A stretch of 25,626 bases of DNA. It comes from Fidelibacterota bacterium (lineage in GTDB: Bacteria > Fidelibacterota > UBA8477). Position numbers and translations under genes: made by a program. The notes beneath the pieces are model-generated. The model searched no databases. It worked only from the letters and a program-made list of their open reading frames with translations, and was not told the origin of the DNA. Positions within the stretch are counted from its first letter, which is position 1; every line of letters begins with the position of its first letter. Location of the stretch: assembly GCA_021734045.1 (NCBI GenBank), contig JAIPJR010000042.1, positions 1-25,626 of the forward strand, in the 5' to 3' direction. Below are positions 14,814 to 21,496 of the stretch, piece after piece.

Positions 14814-15875
14814 ATGGAGACGGCAGAAATACCGCGGATTAAACCACAACGATTTAAACCCAAAATCGCGCGTAACCAGCGAAAGGGTGTTCAAACCTGG
14901 CGGTTCTGGATTCAGACCGGCTTCGCGGCGCTGTGTATCTGGATTGGTGTGGAATTTTATCTGTTTCTGCAGTACCTGGATAGCGGTGGTGCGACGGCGC
15001 TGGTGAACCGGCCACCGGGTGTGGAGGGTTTTCTGCCCATCAGTTCACTTATGAGTTGGTTTTACTTCGCACTCACCGGGACGATTCACGGTGCTCATCC
15101 GGCCGGGTTTTTCATCTTTCTGGCCATTGTGGTGATTTCCTTCCTCTTCGGGAAAGCCTTCTGCAGCTGGCTCTGTCCCATCGGGTTTTTGTCTGAAATG
15201 ATTGCCGAGGTGGGTGAGAAGGTCCTGGGTCGGCGTTTGAAGATGCCCCGCTGGCTGGATTATCCATTACGCAGTTTGAAATACCTGCTGTTGGCATTTT
15301 TCACCGTGAGTATTTTCACCATGTCACTTGTAGCGTTGAAGGCATTTCTGGACTCACCGTACAATATCGTGGCGGATATCAAGATGTATCACTGGTTCGC
15401 CAATCTCTCCGGTGTGGGATTGGGCGTGATTGCGTTTTTACTTGTGGCGTCCTTTTTCTACCGTGGATTCTGGTGTCGCTATCTCTGTCCTTACGGGGCG
15501 CTACTGGGCGTGATAACATTACTCAGTCCCAATAAAATTAAGCGCAATCAGGTAAGTTGTATTGACTGCGGCTTATGCACCAAAGCCTGCCCATCGAATA
15601 TCAAAGTGGATAAGGTGGAAACGGTATGGTCGGACGAGTGTCACACCTGCATGAGTTGCGTGGATGCCTGTCCGGTAGCTGACACGCTTGATCTGACGCT
15701 GGTGGGGACCAAAAAGCGCTGGCAACCCCGGTGGGTGGCTGCGGGAATTGTGGTGCTGTTCATCGCAGTCACCGGTGCAGCAATGGTGACGGGCTCCTGG
15801 CAGAATCAGGTGACCATGAAGCAGTACCAGCAGCTGAATAAAAATCTGGAGCGTTTTGGTCATCCCGGGATGTAA
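14814..15875 (+). CDS. NapH/NosH/NosR-like membrane polyferredoxin
   Basis: This is a 353-residue membrane protein with about five helices. Two C-x3-C-P motifs at helix ends (CSWLCP at 117-122, CRYLCP at 221-226) are characteristic of the NapH/NosR/CcoG family. Two [4Fe-4S] sites follow: C249, C252, C255 and C259 (CIDCGLCTKACP), then C276, C279, C282 and C286 (CHTCMSCVDACP). One helix lies near the C-terminus. In clade II N2O reducers the NosG/NosH pair takes electrons from menaquinol and passes them to cytochromes c and NosZ; this protein would be the NosH-like membrane part. No NosG/NapG partner is found in the window, so it may work alone or with a partner elsewhere. The start has no strong ribosome site. 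It follows ric by 91 bp. Confidence 0.85.
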   Translation: METAEIPRIKPQRFKPKIARNQRKGVQTWRFWIQTGFAALCIWIGVEFYLFLQYLDSGGATALVNRPPGVEGFLPISSLMSWFYFALTGTIHGAHPAGFFIFLAIVVISFLFGKAFCSWLCPIGFLSEMIAEVGEKVLGRRLKMPRWLDYPLRSLKYLLLAFFTVSIFTMSLVALKAFLDSPYNIVADIKMYHWFANLSGVGLGVIAFLLVASFFYRGFWCRYLCPYGALLGVITLLSPNKIKRNQVSCIDCGLCTKACPSNIKVDKVETVWSDECHTCMSCVDACPVADTLDLTLVGTKKRWQPRWVAAGIVVLFIAVTGAAMVTGSWQNQVTMKQYQQLNKNLERFGHPGM

Positions 15876-15923
15876 ATCGCTGTGACCAAATTCTGCTCAT
15901 GAATTCAAGGAGTTAATCAACAC

Positions 15924-16265
15924 ATGTCAGATAAAAACAATAACAGTAATCTCGCGCCGGCAACTGCATATTCCCTTGCCAAACTGGTGGAATACGCACC
16001 GGGTTCGGTAGTGAGTCGCACGATACACAAAAGTAAAGCCGGCACTATCACGCTCTTTGCCTTTGCGGCAGGGCAGGAATTGAGTGAACACTCGGCGCCA
16101 TATGACGCATGGCTGCAGGTTCTGGATGGTGCGGTGAAAGTTATCATCGGTGGTGAGCCCGTGCAGGCTAAAGATGGTGAAATTGTGTTACTCCCCGCCA
16201 ATGTGCCTCACGCGGTGGTTGCAGAGACCGACTTTAAAATGGCGCTCACCATGATCCGTGGCTAA
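15924..16265 (+). CDS. Small single-domain cupin protein
   Basis: This is a 113-residue cytoplasmic cupin. Cupin motif 1 is partial: GQELSEHSAPYDAWLQVLDG keeps His 56 but lacks the second His and the Glu of the usual metal site. Motif 2 has GEIVLLPANVPHAV with His 96. The metal site is therefore reduced, and the protein may be a sensor, a small-ligand binder or an enzyme with atypical metal coordination. AAGGAG at 15907-15912 precedes ATG 15924. It lies between the polyferredoxin and the MerR gene, and its role there is unknown. Confidence 0.75.
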   Translation: MSDKNNNSNLAPATAYSLAKLVEYAPGSVVSRTIHKSKAGTITLFAFAAGQELSEHSAPYDAWLQVLDGAVKVIIGGEPVQAKDGEIVLLPANVPHAVVAETDFKMALTMIRG

Positions 16266-16538
16266 GAAGCCTGTTCCATTCCCACAAATAATAATAGTTA
16301 ATCCCATCCGGACATGGATACATGCCCGGGTGACGTAATGTCTTCCGTCGGGCGCAGTCTGGAGCGGAAGATTTCCCGGCAGCAAATTTTGCAAGGATGT
16401 AATATTTACAATGTGTTACAATCCGAGGTAATTGCCAGGCGCAATATTTTCTACTAACCACTTATTTTTATTAATACTTAATATTTCATAATTGGCATAT
16501 AGTTTGAATATCTGTATTGGAGAATACAGGAATGATTA
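16266..16538. other. Structured non-coding stretch upstream of merR-like gene
   Basis: These 273 bases have no gene. The left part is rich in inverted repeats: TCTTCCG (16341-16347) pairs with CGGAAGA (16365-16371), and GCCCG/GACG near 16323 can pair with CGTCGGGC. The right part is very AT-rich (16440-16500), as expected for a promoter, with TGGCATATAG as a possible extended -10 element. It ends in an 18-bp dyad, listed separately. Confidence 0.4.
16512..16529. promoter_or_regulatory. 18-bp dyad at the merR-like gene start (likely autoregulatory operator)
   Basis: CTGTATT (16512-16518), GGAG, AATACAG (16523-16529) are perfect 7-bp inverted half-sites. The dyad ends 9 bp before ATG 16539, and its right edge overlaps the AGGA Shine-Dalgarno. 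MerR-family regulators commonly bind dyads of this size near their own gene. A translational hairpin is the alternative. Confidence 0.55.
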
Positions 16539-16997
16539 ATGCCGAATTCAGTTGACAAACAGATTCAATCCACAGGGGAGACATGGTACACCCCCGGGCA
16601 GATTGCCAGGGAGTTGAACATCTCTGTGGAGACACTGCGGCTGTATGAGCGGGAAGGATTGGTCATTCCCGAGAAGGCAGCTTCCGGACATCGGCGGTAC
16701 AATGATCAGGATTTAGCATGGATTGCAGCCATTCGTAAGCAGATTCATGATCATAAATTGAATTTTGCCGGAATCCGTTACCTGCTGTCCATGCTGCCCT
16801 GCTGGGAGATTAAGAATTGCTGTTTGGGTGCGAATTATATGGATTGCCCTGCCAAGCAGGTCAATGACAAGCCGTGCTGGTCAATGCCTGACACACCGTG
16901 CAAAACAAGTGGTGAAAGCTGTCGCGACTGTCCCATCTATGCGATGGCTGCTGATATAGATACTTTCAAACAAAAACTGGCGGTAAAGTTACGATGA
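16539..16997 (+). CDS. MerR-family regulator fused to a cysteine-rich two-CW-like domain
   Basis: This is a 152-residue protein. Residues 16-82 form a MerR helix-turn-helix (YTPGQIARELNISVETLRLY, then GHRRYNDQDLAWI and LNFAGIRYLL). Instead of a dimerisation helix plus short metal loop, the C-terminal part has eight cysteines: C88, C94, C95, C103, C113, C121, C128 and C131. They sit in PCWEIKNCC, DCPA, KPCWSMPDTPC and SCRDCPIY. This order (CWExKxC ... CPA ... CW ... C ... C-x2-C-P-x-Y) resembles the two-CW domain of unknown function, so a redox, metal or Fe-S sensor is likely. AGGA at 16528-16531 serves ATG 16539. Its stop overlaps the multiheme cytochrome start (ATGA), so it probably controls that cytochrome. 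Confidence 0.85.
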   Translation: MPNSVDKQIQSTGETWYTPGQIARELNISVETLRLYEREGLVIPEKAASGHRRYNDQDLAWIAAIRKQIHDHKLNFAGIRYLLSMLPCWEIKNCCLGANYMDCPAKQVNDKPCWSMPDTPCKTSGESCRDCPIYAMAADIDTFKQKLAVKLR

Positions 16998-18505
16998 AGA
17001 GCAAACTGTGGATTTCCCTGCCGATTCTGGCATTCGCACTTCTGTTCTGGCAGTGTGAAAAAATCTCATCCAACACGGATGTATCTGATACGGCTCAGAC
17101 GTGTGAAGGCTGTCATACCGATTTGGCAGCATTGAACGCACTGGCGCAGGTGCCGGTGGATGATGGTCACGGTGAGGTGCCTGGGTGAGGTGGCGGATTG
17201 GAGCCGTTGGCTCCCAAGTATCGTGTCTATATCCGCCTGATGGGAAACCAGGAAAGTTTTGCGGATGTTGATTCAATCCATGGGAAGATTGGCTGTACCG
17301 GGTGTCATGGCGGTATTTCACCGGTGGATGAAGGTTCGGACGCCGCTGCAATGAATGCTGCGCATCAGGGTATGGTACGAGATCCTTCGGAAGATGCCGA
17401 AACCAGTTGTGGTGGCGGATTGTGCCACGGTGATATCGCCCGCCGGAATGCCACCAGTATCCACACCAATCTGTGGGGTGAGAAAGCCCATGTGGCTCAG
17501 CGTTATGGAGGGGAAGGCTTCACTTTTGACCAATGTCCGGAGAGCACCAAATCAGGTTATCAAGCGAATTGTTATGGGTGTCATACCTCTTGCGGGCAGT
17601 GTCATATCAGTCGTCCCACAACGGCTGGAGGTGGTTTTGCCGGAAGTACATTGGGTGGGAATCACAAGTTTATCCGCGAACCCAGTGAGACGTACAATTG
17701 CACCGCCTGCCATGGTGGCCGGATAGGTATGGACTGGGCAGGCACGATTGAAGGCAATCAGCCCGATGTGCATAAGATTTTTGGCATGACCTGTACCGAT
17801 TGTCACACGGAAGATTTTCACGGGGACGGTCCCGGTGATGCCCAATATACCTCGCGGTACGAGGTTGATGGTCTGCCTGACTGTTATACCTCCTGCCACG
17901 GCGCTGATTCGGATGATAATCTGTATCATCAAGCCCATTGGGCCGGTCAGGGGACCAGTGGCGACATCACCTGCTACGCTTGTCATTCACAGCAGTATGA
18001 CAACTGCAATACCTGTCATGCAGGGAGTTATACCGAGGAATACAACCAACCGGGTGGCTATAAAGTATATCAGGATTTCAAAATCGGATTAAATCCCAAT
18101 TACGGTATCTCCGGGAAAACGCACAACCATGAAAAATGGATTGTGGTCCGGCATATTCCTGTCTCCCGTGATGCGTATAAAAATTGGGGTCTTGAAACGC
18201 TGGCGTACTACGAGTCGATTCCCACATATAAATACACCAGCCCGCACAATATTCAGCGCTGGACCAGCAGAACACTGGCTGACAGCACCTGGTTATTACC
18301 TGACAGTACATCTTACACTGCCCAGACCTGCGCGGACAACTGTCACTATCACCGGGTGAATGTCCCGGGGAATCCCCAGGCGACATTCTACCTGTTGAGT
18401 GCACAAATGGATAATCTTGAACAGAGCGATGAGAAGGGCGCAAACGCCAATGTCACCCTGGATGACAATGGTTCTGTGCAATGCGCTCATTGCCATAATC
18501 ATTAA
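16994..18505 (+). CDS. Multiheme cytochrome c (up to 12 hemes) with one in-frame TGA; possible selenoprotein
   Basis: The frame runs from ATG 16994 (overlapping the MerR stop) to 18505 with a single in-frame TGA at codon 65 (17186-17188). Before it are a lipoprotein-like signal (MKSKLWISLPILAFALLFWQ, then Cys 21) and the first heme site CEGCH (37-41). After it come about 438 uninterrupted codons holding eleven more heme sites: CTGCH, CGGGLCH (CX4CH), CYGCH, CGQCH, CTACH, CTDCH, CYTSCH (CX3CH), CYACH, CNTCH, CADNCH (CX3CH) and CAHCH. The paralogue at 19973 aligns across the TGA, so both parts belong to one protein. The TGA is flanked by Gly (VPG-TGA-GGG) and followed by a SECIS-like hairpin. 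Options are selenocysteine, a recent nonsense mutation or a sequencing error. Restart at TTG 17198 would give a product without a signal peptide. Confidence 0.7.
17186..17216 (+). promoter_or_regulatory. In-frame TGA with bacterial SECIS-like hairpin
   Basis: After the TGA (17186-17188), 17 nt lead to the apical loop GTT (17206-17208), closed by a perfect 6-bp stem GGAGCC/GGCTCC (17200-17205, 17209-17214). TT/AA pairs at 17198-17199 and 17216-17217 extend it around a bulged C. The distance to the loop and a G at the first loop position fit the general bacterial SECIS geometry (about 16-37 nt, G in the first two loop bases). The call is from geometry only. Confidence 0.45.
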
Positions 18506-18542
18506 TTGAAACCTTAACGAAACCTGAATGGGGGAGACAACC

Positions 18543-19520
18543 ATGAAACGCTACTTGACACTTCTGTTATCCGTCGTGGTCATGCTGGGACTCATGTCTG
18601 GCTGTACCAAAGATGATGACGATGATAACGGGACAGGAACGGAGCTGACTTCGTTCGAAAAACTCACAACCTATATGTCTGAGCAGAGCCTGGATCTGCC
18701 GGATGTTTTGACCGGATGGCTTATTGGTGCATCAACACTGGTAGGAAATGAAGATGATTATTTCATCGTAGATATTCGGTCGGAAGCACTCTATGATGCC
18801 GGTCATATACCGGGGGCACATAATGCCACATTAGCTGATGTGGTGGATTATGTCGATGTCCACAATACGGACATGAAGCCCGTTGTCATCGCCTGCTACA
18901 CCGGCCAATCAGCCTGTCGCGCCGTGGTGGCGTTGCGAATGAGCGGATATAGTGATGCCGCCAGCCTGGGCTTTGGTATGAGTTCGTGGCATTCAACGCT
19001 GGACAACTGGTCCGGAAACACGGCCTCCACTGGCGTGGGGCATTCCAATTGGTCCACCGATGCGGCGCCGGCATTACCAACCTTTACCGATGAGCCTACC
19101 ATTACCACGACAGCCACTGAAGGTGCGGACATTCTGGCTGCACAGGTTGAGTATATGCTGGCCAAATCCGGTTGGGGTATCAATGCCAGTGATGTATTGG
19201 ATGCACCGTCCAGCTTCACCATTTTCAATTACTGGGGTGCAAGCGATTATGATACATACGGTCATATCGCGGGTGCTTATCAGCTAACACCCGGTTCCCT
19301 CACCATCGCCGCCGATGGCTTGCAGGTTCTCGATCCCGTGGGCACCAATGTGATTTATTGCTGGACGGGTCAAACCTCTTCCATGGTTACTGCCTGGTTG
19401 GATCTGTTGGGCTATGATGCGAAAAGCCTGCGTTTTGGTGCCAACAGCATGATCTACTCGGAGCTTGCAGGGCACAAGTGGACAGGTTCCGCAGACTATA
19501 CACTGGTTCCCAGTGAATAA
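18543..19520 (+). CDS. Double-rhodanese lipoprotein
   Basis: This is a 325-residue exported protein with lipobox LMSGC (Cys 21) and an acidic linker (DDDDD). The first rhodanese domain (about 60-155) has YFIVDIRSEALYDAGHIPGA and active-site Cys 118 in the loop CYTGQSACR. The second (about 195-315) has the degenerate YGHIAGAYQLTPG and Cys 273 in the loop CWTGQTSSM. Rhodaneses move sulfane sulfur or bind sulfide, so this one may handle periplasmic sulfur species. GGGGGAG at 18530-18536 serves ATG 18543. It sits between two paralogous multiheme cytochromes and is followed by a strong terminator, so it probably ends the merR-cytochrome operon. A link to sulfur respiration is inference. Confidence 0.87.
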   Translation: MKRYLTLLLSVVVMLGLMSGCTKDDDDDNGTGTELTSFEKLTTYMSEQSLDLPDVLTGWLIGASTLVGNEDDYFIVDIRSEALYDAGHIPGAHNATLADVVDYVDVHNTDMKPVVIACYTGQSACRAVVALRMSGYSDAASLGFGMSSWHSTLDNWSGNTASTGVGHSNWSTDAAPALPTFTDEPTITTTATEGADILAAQVEYMLAKSGWGINASDVLDAPSSFTIFNYWGASDYDTYGHIAGAYQLTPGSLTIAADGLQVLDPVGTNVIYCWTGQTSSMVTAWLDLLGYDAKSLRFGANSMIYSELAGHKWTGSADYTLVPSE

Positions 19521-19570
19521 CGATAACAGCACATCAATACTGGCTTTTTAAACCAGATATTGTCCCGAAA

Positions 19571-19597
19571 GGAGCCGGGTAAAACCGGCTCCTTTTT
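19571..19597 (+). terminator. Intrinsic terminator after the rhodanese gene
   Basis: GGAGCCGG (19571-19578), loop GTAAAA, CCGGCTCC (19585-19592), then TTTTT (19593-19597). It is a perfect 8-bp GC-rich stem with a T-run, 50 nt past the stop codon. Confidence 0.9.
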
Positions 19598-19972
19598 ATA
19601 ACAGACGCCTGTTGAGAAAAACAAACGGGTTCCCTGCAGAAAAGATGAGCGTTTTTTGAAATATTTCCGGTTTTAGATGCAAGGTTAAGGCGACAACTAC
19701 GGGGGTTTTGGAATAGTTGTCATTTATTAAATTTTGTTATCTATCCGGCAAATAGTTATGTTTGTCAACGATGAAGGTTGGCATACGCTTTGTTGAACTG
19801 TATTCGAAAAAATGCAGCCTCGACAGGAGCGAAAGAGTCGGCCAAATCCAAATGACAACAACACATGAACTGAATAGTAGCCCATGACACTTCCCGGAAC
19901 GACACATCTCGCCCACACGCGCTCTTTTCCACGGAAAAATGAATCACCAAAGATCTTGTGGGTATGATGTTC
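19598..19972. other. Non-coding stretch before the second multiheme cytochrome
   Basis: These 375 bases contain no convincing gene; short open frames on the minus strand have no ribosome site or family resemblance. The stretch is AT-rich in its centre and holds an 8-bp inverted repeat (19692-19721). A promoter and operator for the downstream cytochrome operon presumably lie here, but I see no consensus -35/-10 pair. Confidence 0.45.
19692..19721. promoter_or_regulatory. 8-bp inverted repeat, possible operator
   Basis: GACAACTA (19692-19699) and TAGTTGTC (19714-19721) are perfect reverse complements with a 14-bp G/T-rich spacer, giving a 30-bp dyad. It lies in the AT-rich upstream region of the second multiheme operon. 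No T-run follows, so termination is unlikely. Confidence 0.4.
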
Positions 19973-21448
19973 ATGAGGTTGCGCAACGTCTTACCACTTC
20001 TGCTTCTGAGCTTGCTATTCTGGCAATGTGACCGCATCGACCAGACCACCGGTGTTTCCGAAGGTGAGGAAACTTGCGAAAGCTGTCACACCAATCAGCT
20101 CCTGCTAACCAGTCTGGCGACTACAGCGGGTAACAGTGACGCCGCCGGTCATCTTGCGCCACTCTCGGCAGTTCAGCGAGTACACATTCGTCTGGACGCC
20201 GGAGAAGAAAGCTTTGCGGATGTCGACAGTATCCACGCGCGGGTGACCTGCTCGGGCTGCCACCGTGGTGTGAATCCGGTTTCAGAGGAGAATGAACAGA
20301 AGGCTCTGGCCGCTGCCCATAAGGGGCTGGTGTCCGACCCCTCCCGGGATTCTGATATCGGCTGCGGGGGAGCGCTTTGCCACAGTGATATTGTGCGGAA
20401 ACATGCCACCTCCATCCATCGTCAATCCTGGGGAGCAAAATGGGATCTGGCGATTCGATTTGGTGGCCCGGGCTCAACAGTTGCCGACCTGCCGCCGGGC
20501 GTTGCGGAAAATTTTGAAAGTGTGCAATTATTGGAAATTGCCACGTGTGGTGAATGCCATGTGAGCCGGCCGGATCGGCTGAAGGGTGGCTTCGCGGGGA
20601 ATGCAACTGGTGGCAACCACAAATTTATCCGGCATCCGGATGTGGAAAACACATGTACGGCCTGTCACAGCAATACAATTGGTGCAGAATGGCGTGGCGA
20701 GGTGACTGGAACGAATCCCGATGTGCATGCCAATTTTGGGTTCACCTGCACCACTTGTCACACGGAAGATTTACACGGGAATGGCGAGATAGACCGGGAG
20801 ATTACATCGGTTTATGATGTGGTGGGAATAGCCAGTTGCTATTCGCCCTGTCACAGCAATGATGCTGATGATAACCTGTTTCACCAGGTGCATTGGGCTG
20901 AGTCAGACAATTCTATGAAATCAGTGAGCTGTTTCGTCTGCCACAGCCAGAATCTCAACCATTTTGAAGGGGGATATCCGGAAAATACAGACTTGGTTTA
21001 TGCAGATTTTAAAGTGGGTTTGAATCCCGGGTATCAAAATGGCGGGACACCCCACGAGAATGAAAAATGGCAGGTTGTGCGGCATACGCCTGTTCCCCGG
21101 ACGATTACCCGGGATGACTGGGGGGTTGCGCTGGAATATTTTGATGAACTGCCCACCTATAAACGCGCCAGTCCCCACAATATTCAGCGCTGGACTATCC
21201 GGACGCTTGTGGACAGCACATGGCTGGCCGGAGGTAACTATGACGCCGAACAGTGCTATGAAAATTGCCACCTCCACGGTGTATCGGAGGATGGAACAAT
21301 AGCCGGTCCGCTACAGACATTTTACCTGATGAGTGACTATCTGGAGGAGCGGGGGCAGTCGGATGAAATTCTTGCTAATGAGCGTGTCACAGTTGATGAA
21401 AACGGTCAATTATTCCCTGGTGGGTGCGACACTTGTCATGGTGGATGA
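19973..21448 (+). CDS. Decaheme-type multiheme cytochrome c, paralogue of the one at 16994
   Basis: This is a 491-residue exported cytochrome. The signal (MRLRNVLPLLLLSLLFWQC) ends in the same FWQC as the paralogue, so both may be lipoproteins with an unusual -1 Gln. Ten heme sites are visible: CESCH, CSGCH, CGGALCH (CX4CH), CGECH, CTACH, CTTCH, CYSPCH (CX3CH), CFVCH, CYENCH (CX3CH) and CDTCH. Shared blocks with the paralogue include ESFADVDSIH, CHTEDxHG and the stretch SPHNIQRWT...RTL...DSTWL. It lacks the glycine-rich segment that carries the TGA in the paralogue, and it has two fewer heme sites. ATG 19973 is chosen by alignment; ATG 19967 or 19964 are possible, as no ribosome site decides. 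It likely carries electrons in the periplasm or at the outer membrane. Confidence 0.85.
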   Translation: MRLRNVLPLLLLSLLFWQCDRIDQTTGVSEGEETCESCHTNQLLLTSLATTAGNSDAAGHLAPLSAVQRVHIRLDAGEESFADVDSIHARVTCSGCHRGVNPVSEENEQKALAAAHKGLVSDPSRDSDIGCGGALCHSDIVRKHATSIHRQSWGAKWDLAIRFGGPGSTVADLPPGVAENFESVQLLEIATCGECHVSRPDRLKGGFAGNATGGNHKFIRHPDVENTCTACHSNTIGAEWRGEVTGTNPDVHANFGFTCTTCHTEDLHGNGEIDREITSVYDVVGIASCYSPCHSNDADDNLFHQVHWAESDNSMKSVSCFVCHSQNLNHFEGGYPENTDLVYADFKVGLNPGYQNGGTPHENEKWQVVRHTPVPRTITRDDWGVALEYFDELPTYKRASPHNIQRWTIRTLVDSTWLAGGNYDAEQCYENCHLHGVSEDGTIAGPLQTFYLMSDYLEERGQSDEILANERVTVDENGQLFPGGCDTCHGG

Positions 21449-21496
21449 GTCCGCGTTATCAATTATCAGCATGAAGATGCGGTGAGAGGATTACGA

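Noticed and set aside
16994-17188. Stand-alone 64-residue monoheme protein ending at the TGA
   Set aside because: The same frame continues with the rest of a cytochrome matching the paralogue at 19973, so this is the N-terminal part of a larger gene.
17552-17986. 144-codon minus-strand frame within the multiheme gene
   Set aside because: It is antisense to a run of heme motifs, with low-complexity composition of a shadow frame.
16994-18505. Whole-genome reassignment of TGA to Trp or Gly
   Set aside because: Several intact genes in the window end with TGA at natural C-termini and ATGA junctions, so TGA is a working stop codon.
19765-20049. 94-codon minus-strand frame over the start of the second multiheme gene
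   Set aside because: No ribosome site or recognisable domain; it overlaps the signal peptide of the real gene.
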